A DNA stretch of 48,553 nt from Prochlorococcus sp. AG-686-J21 (GCA_003210285.1 QCVS01000013.1:1-48553), one strand, 5' to 3'; counted from the first letter of the stretch, positions 1 to 6,764 are shown. A program made the numbers and translations. The notes: generated by a model not told the origin, from the sequence alone.

Positions 1-65
1 GTTTCTAAGGAAATTGCAGCAGCAATCGTCAGATCACTTATAGGAAGTTGAGACCATTTAATCAT
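1..65 (-). CDS. 5' end of an unidentified gene running off the left edge
   Basis: A minus-strand ATG at 65 opens a frame that stays open to the edge of the window (21 codons plus two bases). The start reads MIKWSQLPISDLTIAAAISL, which looks like ordinary protein sequence, possibly leading into a helix. An AT-rich stretch lies upstream and no clear Shine-Dalgarno is seen. Too little is present to name a family. A competing plus-strand frame over the same bases ends at 51 and is less protein-like. Confidence 0.4.
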   Translation of the reverse strand, partial: MIKWSQLPISDLTIAAAISLE

Positions 66-213
66 CAATAAAAGATTTAGCTAAAAGAACGATAAAATAC
101 TAAATATAAATTCTCAAGTATAATGAAACAAATAAAAATAAGATTTGCGTAACAAGCAGGTTGACTTAATAAATCATGTCATTCTAAATATTTGATCTAT
201 TTAAATAGAAATA

Positions 214-324
214 TTATCTGCCTGCTTTTGCGTATTTGAGGTTATGGATATATCTTTCACCATCATATTTCTCATCTTCAAAAGAGGATATTAAAACATA
301 CACTTCAGTTAGTACTAAAATCAT
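214..324 (-). CDS. small hypothetical protein (36 aa)
   Basis: A 36-codon minus-strand frame starts with ATG at 324 right after an in-frame stop. It begins MILVLTEVYVLISSF, then becomes charged (EDEKYDGERY) and ends in AKAGR. The amphipathic start with a charged tail looks like real protein rather than random AT-rich translation, but it could be the remnant of a longer gene. No ribosome-binding site is obvious. No family is recognised. Confidence 0.3.
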   Translation of the reverse strand: MILVLTEVYVLISSFEDEKYDGERYIHNLKYAKAGR

Positions 325-530
325 TGAAAGTTAGTCAAATGGTTCGGTTATATTTATTCCTTTTTAAAGAGTATGGTTGATTTCCACAGCTTCCGCAGTG
401 TTCTCATAACAATCATGAAATTATTCTAAAAAGTCCTAATTATTTACTGAGTATTTATACGTACCTACTCTCGAACCTTCAAGTTCCTTAACCCGTACAA
501 ATTTTAGATCACGACTCTAAAAAAAATTAA

Positions 531-698
531 TCAAATATTAGGTTTAAATTCTCCAGAATCAATAAGGTTATTTATTAATCGTTCTTTTTCTGATTTAAGA
601 TTTTCCAGTGCTGAATTGGTAAATTGTTCTTTTGCCTCGAATTTGGGTGTTTTAATTATCTTTTTAGTAGGTAACTTTTTACGGGGCTTTGATTTCAT
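531..698 (-). CDS. small basic hypothetical protein (55 aa)
   Basis: ATG at 698 with an AGAG box about 6 nt upstream. The product starts with a very basic segment (MKSKPRKKLPTKKIIK) and continues as a polar helix ending GEFKPNI. Composition is cytosolic with no membrane segment. It resembles the basic 36-aa protein encoded at 23982-24092 only in having a Lys/Thr-rich start followed by a helix. Function is unknown. Confidence 0.5.
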   Translation of the reverse strand: MKSKPRKKLPTKKIIKTPKFEAKEQFTNSALENLKSEKERLINNLIDSGEFKPNI

Positions 699-1051
699 TA
701 ATTCTCTTTAAGGAAATTTGATAATACATGATTTAACGGCACTTTAAGGTATGAATTTTTACAAAAAATAAGTTAATTTTTGTAATCCACAGGTAATGAA
801 TATTAACTCACAGCCCTGTGGAAAAAGCTGTTGAAAATTAGTTTAATAGTCCATAATACAATCGGGATAATTCTAATAAGTAACTTTTGTAATTTTTTTA
901 ATACTCATTTTTGAAATTTTTTTTATCGTAAAATACAAATCATAAAATCTTAAAACTAATTACAAAAAAAAGAATCATTATAGATTAAGAACCTAAATAT
1001 GAAGTGGACTGTTTATTCTGTGGCTATTTAATTAAGTTGTTTTAAAGTAAT
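699..1051. other. gene-free stretch with a CCACAGG/CCTGTGG hairpin
   Basis: No convincing ORF. The only clear structure is an inverted repeat, CCACAGG at 787-793 and CCTGTGG at 815-821, separated by 21 nt. The right arm is followed by AAAA, giving TTTTCCACAGG on the minus strand, close to the cyanobacterial DnaA-box consensus TTTTCCACA. A single near-consensus box does not define an origin. The rest is homopolymeric A/T. Confidence 0.4.
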
Positions 1052-1198
1052 TTAAGAAGAGTAGAAATGATGTGATCTTTGGTCATCAATCTCAGCTATT
1101 AAATCTTTCTTTTTTAATTTATTTGAAATTCTTTTATAAGTAATATCATTAACAAAATCTGCTATTAGTTTTTCTAAAATTTTGATATTAAATGACAA
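1052..1198 (-). CDS. small hypothetical protein, TTG start (48 aa)
   Basis: The frame opens after a stop and has TTG at 1198 as its first usable start; 48 codons follow. The product is a charged helix (ILEKLIADFVNDITYKRISN) with a basic middle (KLKKKDLI) and a DDQRSHH tail. It looks like real protein because hydrophobic residues fall with helical spacing. A weak AAAGG lies too far upstream to decide the start. No family is recognised and it could be a shortened remnant. Confidence 0.45.
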   Translation of the reverse strand: MSFNIKILEKLIADFVNDITYKRISNKLKKKDLIAEIDDQRSHHFYSS

Positions 1199-1470
1199 TT
1201 TTATTTATGAACCTTTTATTTCTTTATAGCTTTAAATTTGGAAATTGACTTTTAATAATTGTTAATTGAATTTGTCCTTGATATTTAGGATAAGACTTCA
1301 TTAACTTGTGAAATTTTTTTTGACTCTTTAAACACTGTACAGAATAAATTTTAAAAAAAATATAGTTCCATTAAAGATTTTTCAGCAAAATTTAAGGTTT
1401 ATTCTATTTTTCTCTCACATAAGAAAAATTTAGGGCAGTATGCTTAATTTATATAAGTAAAAAAATACTT

Positions 1471-1845
1471 GTGAACTTTTTCTCACATTTAATAAAGGCA
1501 ATGTTTAAATCATTGCTAGAATTCGCTAAGTTTTTTGTAATAACTTACGGAGTATTCTTAAAGTTTTTTCTTCAATTAAATGGAGGTTATTGGGGAAAAA
1601 TAGGTATAGGACAATATTCAAAAATTGAAAGAAAAAGATTTTTTTTCATTTTACCTTTTTATATTCTTTTGGCTTTGTTGTTTGGCTTCCTTTCTATCAT
1701 TTATTGGTATTTTGTTGTATTATTTATACCCCTTTTGATATCAAGATATTTAATAGATACTGCTCAGTGGAATAATATTTTTTCTTCCCTGATGGCTTTT
1801 ACAATAATCTTTGGTTGGCTTTTAATACTTTCTAAGACAAAATAA
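1471..1845 (+). CDS. hypothetical membrane protein (124 aa)
   Basis: Starts with GTG at 1471, with an alternative ATG ten codons later at 1501. The protein is strongly hydrophobic: one helix at roughly residues 18-36, then a cytosolic-looking loop with NGGYWGKIG and a basic KIERKR, then helices at about 57-80, 80-94 and 104-120. It has the look of a small inner-membrane or thylakoid protein. It stands alone, with long non-coding DNA on both sides. I recognise no family. Confidence 0.65.
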   Translation: MNFFSHLIKAMFKSLLEFAKFFVITYGVFLKFFLQLNGGYWGKIGIGQYSKIERKRFFFILPFYILLALLFGFLSIIYWYFVVLFIPLLISRYLIDTAQWNNIFSSLMAFTIIFGWLLILSKTK

Positions 1846-2293
1846 TTAGAGACTAAGTTGCTTTCATCAAAAAAATAAGACCCTTTCGAGTCTAGGTGAT
1901 GGGATTTCTAAAATAAAAATAAAAAGCAAACATACAACCCCATCAAAGGTATGAATTATTATACTCAAACACCATATCTAGTCCTGGGATATTTTCAAAG
2001 GCTGGGTGATGGGGGTGATTCAGTTTTTTAAGTGGGCGAACATAACGCGCTCTTTTTTTTTTGACTTATCTTCTCAATACCTTCTTCTTCTTCCTCTCTG
2101 TATCTCTCCAGCATCATAGACAGTATAAATATTCTGTTTATAATGCTTTCAATTTTAGATTTGTTAATGATGACCTTTGTTTTATATTACGAGGTAACTT
2201 GTATCATTTCAGAATGTAGATAATGAAATAGAGCTTAGTAAAAAATAAAAATTAATATTATTGTTTGGATTTATATTATCTAAAAATAATTAA
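1846..2293. other. structured non-coding region with repeated GGTGATGGG
   Basis: No gene is supported. The motif GGTGATGGG occurs twice (near 1896 and 2004). The first copy can pair with CCCCATC near 1938, and AGAC...GTCT forms a small hairpin near 1880. The stretch ends in a GC stem followed by nine T (2032-2061). This may be a small RNA or the long 3' region of the gene at 1471-1845. Confidence 0.35.
2032..2061 (+). terminator. candidate Rho-independent terminator
   Basis: A short stem (GGGCG at 2034-2038 with CGCTC at 2048-2052, one G-U pair) is followed directly by a long run of T. The stem is weak but the T tract is long. It would end a transcript from the 1471-1845 gene or from an RNA in between. 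Confidence 0.45.
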
Positions 2294-2524
2294 ATGCAAT
2301 TTAATACAGAGGAAGATAGTGAGTTAAAAGAGATATGGGCTTTAATAATTAAAATAATGTATCAAGAGGGAGAGGAGATTTGCCCTAACTCATCTAGTTT
2401 CTATAAAACACAAGACGGCATAGAGTGTTCATTACGAAGAAAAAATGGAGATTTAATTGGAATTTGTTATCGCGAAAATAATAGAAGTGGCGGCTATCGA
2501 TGGACTATAGAGAAATTAATTTAA
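2294..2524 (+). CDS. small soluble hypothetical protein (76 aa)
   Basis: ATG at 2294. The protein has an acidic N-terminal helix (EEDSELKEIWALIIKIMYQE) and then a basic, glycine-containing half with SLRRKNGDLIGICYRENN and GGYRWTIEKLI, consistent with a few beta strands. No signal peptide or membrane helix. Two cysteines occur in the middle. It is a lone gene, and I recognise no family. Confidence 0.65.
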   Translation: MQFNTEEDSELKEIWALIIKIMYQEGEEICPNSSSFYKTQDGIECSLRRKNGDLIGICYRENNRSGGYRWTIEKLI

Positions 2525-2543
2525 ATAATTATTCTTAATATTT

Positions 2544-2651
2544 TTAATTTTTCTTCTCACTTTTCCTCTCCTTAGAAAGATCTTTAGCTAATCTGAAAAG
2601 AAAAATTGAGCCAAATATAAAAATTGGAATCAAATATATTGCTAAAGACAT
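2544..2651 (-). CDS. single-helix membrane mini-protein (35 aa)
   Basis: ATG at 2651. One hydrophobic helix (about residues 3-21: LAIYLIPIFIFGSIFLF) is followed by a very basic tail (KDLSKERKSEKKN). This N-out/C-in topology is the one expected for small thylakoid subunits, but no known subunit is matched. It lies downstream of two further single-helix genes on the same strand (2792-2914, 2920-3021). Confidence 0.5.
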   Translation of the reverse strand: MSLAIYLIPIFIFGSIFLFRLAKDLSKERKSEKKN

Positions 2652-2791
2652 TTATTCAAAAATTATTTTAATTAGTTCTAACATTGTTTAAAGATAGTTT
2701 CTGAAAATTTCTCAACTTTAGTTGGGGGTTTTGTTGCTAACTAAAGTACTAATTATTTTAAATTTAATAAATCACTACAAATTTATCTTTT

Positions 2792-2914
2792 CTAATTTTC
2801 TTCTGGAATCTTTTTGAAGGGAATTTTCGCTGAAAGTTTGATTACTAACAAGACAGTCCCATAAATCCAAACTGATAAGCCAATAATCAAAGGTAATAAA
2901 GATTTGAAATCCAT
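2792..2914 (-). CDS. single-helix membrane mini-protein (40 aa)
   Basis: ATG at 2914, five bases after the stop of the upstream gene 2920-3021, so the two are probably cotranscribed. One helix spans about residues 5-28 (LLPLIIGLSVWIYGTVLLVI), followed by KLSAKIPFKKIPEEN. Size and shape fit small photosystem, cytochrome b6f or NDH-1 accessory subunits, but no signature lets me pick one. Confidence 0.55.
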   Translation of the reverse strand: MDFKSLLPLIIGLSVWIYGTVLLVIKLSAKIPFKKIPEEN

Positions 2915-2919
2915 AAAAT

Positions 2920-3021
2920 TTATTCCCTTAAGCTTATGCCAAGTCTAAGAGCTAATGTTCCAGCAAAGATCACAATTAGCAATCCTAAAGCAATAAGTAT
3001 TATTTGTTGGGATGTTTCCAT
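2920..3021 (-). CDS. single-helix membrane mini-protein (33 aa)
   Basis: ATG at 3021. The sequence METSQQ is followed by one long helix (IILIALGLLIVIFAGTLAL) and a basic tail, RLGISLRE. It is the first gene of a two-gene minus-strand unit with 2792-2914. It resembles small cyanobacterial membrane subunits (PetG/Ycf12-like in shape) without an identifying motif. Confidence 0.55.
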   Translation of the reverse strand: METSQQIILIALGLLIVIFAGTLALRLGISLRE

Positions 3022-3274
3022 AATTGATAATTTCCTTAATTATCTTGAAATTTTCCAATGATTAAATAAATAAGTGCTTCAAACATATTTCTTTAGTAAT
3101 AAATATAAGTTAACTAATGCACTGAAAATTTTGGGATAAGAATAAAATATTTACCTATAAAAAGAAAAAAATTATACCAATGTGAACAACCTTTTATTTA
3201 TTTCAGAAGAAAACTTTAAATTTTTCTAAGCTGCTTTTATTATTAGTTAGTTCATCAAATTAAATTTACTTCTT

Positions 3275-3508
3275 GTGTCTGAGGATCAAATAAAAAAATT
3301 TTTGATTGAAATTCAAAATAATAAAAAACTTCTTGATCAGGTTTTGAGTGTTGGAACTGCTGATGAGATTGCCAAAATCGCAAATGATTCAGGATTTAAA
3401 TTTACAGGAAGTGAACTAAAAAATATTTCTAGTAATGTAGTAAATGGAGTAAAGATAAAAAGCCAAGATACTACGCCATCCTATAATTTTGGAGAAGGCG
3501 GAAATTAA
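3275..3508 (+). CDS. Nif11-domain leader-like peptide without a core (77 aa)
   Basis: GTG start at 3275. The protein reads as a Nif11-type domain: SEDQIKKFLIEIQNNKKLLD, then helices with AGE-like spacing (VLSVGTADEIAKIANDSGF) and a third helix (TGSELKNISS). In the Nif11-derived leader family, which includes prochlorosin precursors, this domain precedes a GG cleavage site and a Cys/Ser/Thr-rich core. Here the chain ends GEGGN, so a GG is present but the core is a single Asn with no cysteine. No lanthipeptide synthetase is in the window. Either this is a free-standing Nif11 protein or a precursor that lost its core. Confidence 0.7.
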   Translation: MSEDQIKKFLIEIQNNKKLLDQVLSVGTADEIAKIANDSGFKFTGSELKNISSNVVNGVKIKSQDTTPSYNFGEGGN

Positions 3509-3541
3509 TTTATCTCTATAAAAAAATTAAAATTTAATACT

Positions 3542-3706
3542 TTAACAACAAGAACAACCTCCCTCAGGTTCAGATCCTGGATGAATAGAAGTTAGTGCAT
3601 CTGCGATATCTCTCAACATATCTGCAACATATTCAGGAGGGCACCCAAATTTATTAACATAAGCAACACTTTGTTTTGCTATGTCTGTATAGGCAGGCAA
3701 GATCAT
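3542..3706 (-). CDS. small protein with a GGCSCC C-terminus (54 aa)
   Basis: ATG at 3706 gives 54 residues: a helical region (PAYTDIAKQSVAYVNKFGC), CPPEYVADMLRDIADAL, then SIHPGSEPEGGCSCC at the very end. The frame stays open and protein-like for 23 further codons upstream (including CELKWQPTKDQLDN) but without ATG, GTG or TTG, so the true start may be unusual or lost. The terminal CxCC suggests metal or thiol chemistry. It is convergent with the Nif11 gene, 33 bp apart. Function is unknown. Confidence 0.6.
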   Translation of the reverse strand: MILPAYTDIAKQSVAYVNKFGCPPEYVADMLRDIADALTSIHPGSEPEGGCSCC

Positions 3707-3992
3707 GTTGTCTAGCTGGTCTTTAGTTGGTTGCCACTTTAATTCGCAATTATCTGAGATCTGTGAAAATAATATTTAATTTTTAGTTTAATGACTTAAA
3801 AACTAATTATCAATAAGTTTGCGTACTTTTAATTATAAAATCTTAAAATGCAAATTAGATTTTCTTATTATTTAATTTTAAATATGATTTTTATTTTCAT
3901 CTTCAGCATATTACTTAATGCATTAAGTAAGCTTATAGTTGAATTTTAGACATATATTCTCTATAATTAATAACAATAATAATTTATCTATT

Positions 3993-4133
3993 ATGGTTAA
4001 TCTATTATCACAAAATATTATTATAAATAATATTAATTTTGCGGATAAAAAAGAAGTATGTCCTGGCTGCGGTTGTACTTGTCCTTGTGAGTGTAAAGAT
4101 TGTGAAGAATGCGCAACTTGTTGTGACCATTAA
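3993..4133 (+). CDS. metallothionein-like cysteine-rich protein (46 aa)
   Basis: ATG at 3993 (a TTG at 3939 would add 18 Asn-rich residues and is less likely). The second half packs ten cysteines into 24 residues, spaced CPGCGCTCPCECKDCEECATCC and ending DH. That density and the CxC/CxxC/CC spacing are those of metallothioneins, although it does not follow the SmtA pattern of freshwater cyanobacteria. Binding of Zn, Cu or Cd by thiolate clusters is inferred. It lies between the GGCSCC protein and an unknown minus-strand gene. Confidence 0.65.
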   Translation: MVNLLSQNIIINNINFADKKEVCPGCGCTCPCECKDCEECATCCDH

Positions 4134-4172
4134 AGGTTTTATTTGAAAAAGCTATTTATTTTCTAGAAATGG

Positions 4173-4595
4173 CTAAACCTTTTTAACCCTCCCTCCAAGA
4201 CAACCACTGCCAATTTTAAAAAAACCAGAAGCCGCCTTTAGTAAATCTCTTTCATTGGTAACCTTTGAAAAATTTGAGGACAATCCAGAAAAGAAAACTT
4301 TATTCACCTCATGAGCTTTGATTTTTGATTGGTAAGGGTGCCATATTTCATTACCCTTTAATAGTATCGTTTCTCCATTAAATTTAATATTTGGTTTTTC
4401 AAAACTCCAGCTTGATGGTTCTTCTTTTGTTGGTTTATAAGTATAAAAATTACCTTTAACATTATTCTCAATTGTAAGGACTCCCTTTAGATCATTAGAT
4501 CTTCTTTCAGATAAAACTATAGAAATACTAGGAACATTCTCTGAAACTAAAACACAATTTATAGGTTGTATTATTTCAGCTAAAAGAAAATACAA
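4173..4595 (-). CDS. hypothetical protein (140 aa)
   Basis: The first usable start is TTG at 4595, right after an in-frame stop, so the N-terminus is uncertain. The hydrophobic start (YFLLAEIIQPINCVLVS) may be a weak membrane or export segment. The body alternates polar and hydrophobic residues like a beta-rich domain (SISIVLSERRSNDLKGVLTI, FNGETILLKGNEIWHPY) and ends KIGSGCLGGRVKKV. No family is recognised. Confidence 0.55.
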   Translation of the reverse strand: MYFLLAEIIQPINCVLVSENVPSISIVLSERRSNDLKGVLTIENNVKGNFYTYKPTKEEPSSWSFEKPNIKFNGETILLKGNEIWHPYQSKIKAHEVNKVFFSGLSSNFSKVTNERDLLKAASGFFKIGSGCLGGRVKKV

Positions 4596-4652
4596 ATGCT
4601 TTTAGAAAATAAGTTAATTACTTATGAGTTTATACCAACCCTCAATAATTTT

Positions 4653-4733
4653 TTAATTCCAAAGTAGCCAAAATAAACCACAACCATAAATAACACCTAA
4701 TAAAACTATTACTGGAAGAAGGAACTTTTTCAT
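4653..4733 (-). CDS. membrane micro-protein (26 aa)
   Basis: ATG at 4733 overlaps the stop of the upstream gene 4730-4900 (ATGA), indicating translational coupling. The product, MKKFLLPVIVLLGVIYGC followed by GLFWLLWN, is essentially one membrane helix with a basic start. No family is recognised. The coupling is the main evidence that it is translated. Confidence 0.5.
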   Translation of the reverse strand: MKKFLLPVIVLLGVIYGCGLFWLLWN

Positions 4734-4900
4734 TTGATTAAAAATTTATCTAAACCGTTTTGTTGAACGTATATATAAAACCAAATACCAACAGAGAGAT
4801 TTAATAGTACTGTCAGTGAGATAGAAATTATTAAAAACTTCTTACCAACCCCATTTTGGGGAGGATTATTACTTGTAGTTGAAATCGACTCAAGTTCCAT
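4730..4900 (-). CDS. single-helix membrane protein (56 aa)
   Basis: ATG at 4900. A polar N-terminus (ESISTTSNNPPQNGVGKK) leads into one membrane helix (FLIISISLTVLLNLSVGIWF) and a polar tail with QQNGLDKFLIK. Its stop overlaps the start of the 26-aa gene 4653-4733. A promoter-like repeat lies at 4908-4941 directly upstream. The asymmetric topology resembles small photosynthetic-membrane subunits; the identity is unknown. Confidence 0.55.
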   Translation of the reverse strand: MELESISTTSNNPPQNGVGKKFLIISISLTVLLNLSVGIWFYIYVQQNGLDKFLIK

Positions 4901-5179
4901 AAAAAAGAGTTAATTGCTTATTAGTTTATACCAACTTTCAAATATATATTTTTTATTGAAATTCTTTATTAACAAGAGATTTTAAATTCTTCAAACAGTG
5001 TTATGTACTTTAAGTTACTTTGAAAAATATTTTTAATAGATAAATTCGTGATAATTAATATTTAATTATAATTAATAAATACATTTTAATCATTTAACTT
5101 TTATATTTAAGATTATTATTTGTCCCTTTAGTTTATAAATTTTGAACTTGAATCTTTTAAATAAAATATCTATGTTTAT

Positions 5180-5419
5180 ATGAGTATTTTAATTTCAAAA
5201 AACATGGTAGGTGTAACTAAAGATCCAACATTATTTTTACTTTTAGGGAGTATTGGCCTACTACTTTTTGGTTCAATAGGATATGGAATATATACAACAG
5301 TTGGACCATCATCCTATAAATTAAGAGATACAATTAAGGAGCATGCAAGATTACATGAATTAGGTATCGCGCATGGGCATAATAGTCAAAATCATAATGA
5401 AGCAGATCATATCCATTAA
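5180..5419 (+). CDS. PsbN-like protein with a histidine-rich tail (79 aa)
   Basis: ATG at 5180. Residues 17-36 form one membrane helix (LFLLLGSIGLLLFGSIGYGI), followed by YTTVGPSSYKLRDTIKEH. This matches the hallmark C-terminal part of PsbN (helix, then YT-x-GPPS-x-x-LRDPF-x-EH). PsbN helps assemble photosystem II reaction centres at the thylakoid membrane. PsbN is usually about 43-50 residues; this one carries an extra tail with HARLHELGIAHGHNSQNHNE and a final HIH, a possible metal site. psbH is not adjacent, so it may be a paralogue rather than canonical psbN. Confidence 0.55.
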   Translation: MSILISKNMVGVTKDPTLFLLLGSIGLLLFGSIGYGIYTTVGPSSYKLRDTIKEHARLHELGIAHGHNSQNHNEADHIH

Positions 5420-5433
5420 TAAATTAGATTTAA

Positions 5434-5571
5434 ATGTATTTATTTTTTGTTGACTCTGATTTAACAACTGGATTCTTCTTTATTTCAATTTTTTCTGGAG
5501 CATTATTAGCATTCTTTATTTTTCTTATTTTTTGGTTATCTAATCAGAATGCAATTTTCAAAAAGCAATAG
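5434..5571 (+). CDS. single-helix membrane protein (45 aa)
   Basis: ATG at 5434, 14 bp after the PsbN-like gene, so the two are likely cotranscribed. A short polar start containing DSDLTTG is followed by a very hydrophobic Phe-rich helix (FFFISIFSGALLAFFIF) ending LIFWLSNQNAIFKKQ. Its position suggests a thylakoid role, but no subunit signature is visible. Confidence 0.55.
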   Translation: MYLFFVDSDLTTGFFFISIFSGALLAFFIFLIFWLSNQNAIFKKQ

Positions 5572-5773
5572 TTTCCCTGAGAATAATTCGAATAATTTTT
5601 TTGTTTATTTTTGAGTATAAATAACTATACTTTAAAGTTTACTTTTTAATTAGTGATGTTATCAGATAATAGTTAAAAACTTTTAAGCTTAACTAATACA
5701 GATTCCTGTATAAAACTTTCTTGCCATATTAAAATGCCATGCAATAGTAGTATCTAATTTTATAAATGTATTT

Positions 5774-5890
5774 ATGGCATTAGTACCTTTTAAATCAACT
5801 GAGAAACAAGGTAAGGCAAGTAGTAAAAGTATTTTTAGTCTTGCCTTGGTGCTGTTCTCCTTGATAGCTTGGATGTGCTTATTTAAATAG
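5774..5890 (+). CDS. single-helix membrane protein (38 aa)
   Basis: ATG at 5774. A basic, polar N-terminus (VPFKSTEKQGKASSK) precedes one membrane helix (IFSLALVLFSLIAWMCLF). Seven bases separate it from the next small gene at 5898, so they form a pair. No family is recognised. Confidence 0.5.
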   Translation: MALVPFKSTEKQGKASSKSIFSLALVLFSLIAWMCLFK

Positions 5891-5897
5891 AAAAATT

Positions 5898-6032
5898 ATG
5901 TCTAAAAAGGAAGGTAAAGAATTAGCTACAGTAAAGGTTTACCTTAATACTGGGATAATTGCTGGATTAGTAGGTGTTGGATTTGTTGCTTCAACTTTGA
6001 TTTTTGGAGTATTACTTTTAGTTTTAAAATAA
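5898..6032 (+). CDS. single-helix membrane protein (44 aa)
   Basis: ATG at 5898, shortly after the 38-aa gene. Basic start (SKKEGKELATVKVYLNTG), then a helix with small-residue packing (IIAGLVGVGFVASTLIFGVL) to the C-terminus. The last 94 nt overlap, in antisense, the 3' end of the secreted-protein gene 5939-6367, an unusually long convergent overlap. Both reading frames look real over most of their lengths. Confidence 0.5.
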   Translation: MSKKEGKELATVKVYLNTGIIAGLVGVGFVASTLIFGVLLLVLK

Positions 6033-6367
6033 TTTCTTAAAAATGAATTAAACTCTTTTTCATTAGATTTTGAAATCTCATATGAACAAATATATTTAAC
6101 ATCAGATTTAAATTGTTTTAAAAAATTATTTTTATCTTTAATAGAATCCTCAGGAATTGCTGAGAAAAAATATTCATATTTCAATGTTGATTCTTTATCA
6201 AGGCCAGTAAAAAGATTTTTTCCTAAAGATTCGCAATATTTCTCTGCCAGTTGATTACTAGTGATATATTTTTTCGGATATGTATTTGCGAATATTGGTA
6301 ATGTATTCAAAAAGTAAAAATTAATTGCTAAAGCTAATAGAAAAAATGAAATTAGTGAACGTTTCAT
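5939..6367 (-). CDS. secreted hypothetical protein (142 aa)
   Basis: ATG at 6367 overlaps the stop of the upstream gene (ATGA at 6364-6367), indicating coupling. Residues 1-27 are a signal peptide (MKRSLISFFLLALAINFYF, cleavage probably after IFA). The mature part is polar and helical with two cysteines (AEKYCESLGKNLF and VKYICSYEISK), which could form a disulfide in the periplasm. The Pro/Thr-rich C-terminus lies over the antisense gene 5898-6032 and may be less constrained. No named family. Confidence 0.6.
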   Translation of the reverse strand: MKRSLISFFLLALAINFYFLNTLPIFANTYPKKYITSNQLAEKYCESLGKNLFTGLDKESTLKYEYFFSAIPEDSIKDKNNFLKQFKSDVKYICSYEISKSNEKEFNSFLRNYFKTKSNTPKIKVEATNPTPTNPAIIPVLR

Positions 6368-6519
6368 TCATCCTTTTTAGAATTTAAAAAAGGTCTTAAT
6401 TTGTTTTTTAATTCCTCAATTGGCTTTTCAATAAACTCAGGTTTCTTTAATACTGCAAGTACAAGCCATCCTGCGCTAATAGCTATAACCATGCCTAGAT
6501 AAGCAAAACCATAAATCAT
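6364..6519 (-). CDS. single-helix membrane protein (51 aa)
   Basis: ATG at 6519. One helix (IYGFAYLGMVIAISAGWLVL) is followed by a charged helical tail (EFIEKPIEELKNKLRPFLNS). Its stop overlaps the start of the secreted-protein gene 5939-6367 by ATGA, so the two are translated from one mRNA. It follows another TM-plus-charged-tail gene at 6543-6764 on the same strand. Confidence 0.55.
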   Translation of the reverse strand: MIYGFAYLGMVIAISAGWLVLAVLKKPEFIEKPIEELKNKLRPFLNSKKDE

Positions 6520-6542
6520 TGATAATATTATTAATTTAATTG

Positions 6543-6764
6543 CTATTCTACTTCTTTTTTGACTTCTTCTTTAGGCTCATCCTTTAGAACATTTTTAATC
6601 TCTTCTTTTTTGGCTTCTTCTTTAGGCTCATCCCTTAGATCGTTTTTAACGTTTTCTTTCTGATCTGATTTTAATTTAATTTCTTTTCTTCCAAAATCAT
6701 CTTTTCCTGCAACAAAGAAGATTATAGTAACTAAAAAAAACAGCGCAAAAAGTAAGACTTCCAT
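6543..6764 (-). CDS. membrane-anchored protein with repeated acidic/basic tail (73 aa)
   Basis: ATG at 6764. An N-terminal helix (EVLLFALFFLVTIIFFVAG) anchors a tail built of two near-identical 17-18-residue units, each containing DEPKEE-(A/V)-KKE. At DNA level these are direct repeats in 6543-6640. Such Lys/Glu repeats make an extended charged stalk. It is the first gene of a three-gene minus-strand group (6543-6764, 6364-6519, 5939-6367). Function is unknown. Confidence 0.6.
   Translation of the reverse strand: MEVLLFALFFLVTIIFFVAGKDDFGRKEIKLKSDQKENVKNDLRDEPKEEAKKEEIKNVLKDEPKEEVKKEVE

Larger units (their letters stand above)
4612..4941 (-). repeat. two copies of a ~34-nt element with TGGTATAAACT
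   Basis: Positions 4612-4645 and 4908-4941 are near-identical apart from a few substitutions (AGTTAATT-A/G-CTTAT-G/T-AGTTTATACCAAC). On the minus strand each contains TTGGTATAAACT, which reads as an extended -10 promoter. Copy 2 sits just before the 4730-4900 gene and copy 1 just before the 4173-4595 gene, so both are placed as promoters. The same TGGTATAA core also occurs near 3172 and 19505. Confidence 0.5.

Noticed and set aside
440-520. tRNA-like string with TTCGA and CGACTCTAA
   Set aside because: No cloverleaf can be drawn; the arms do not pair and no CCA-type 3' end is present.
781-830. Replication origin from a DnaA-like box
   Set aside because: Only one near-consensus box pair and no dnaA/dnaN neighbour; reported as a hairpin only.
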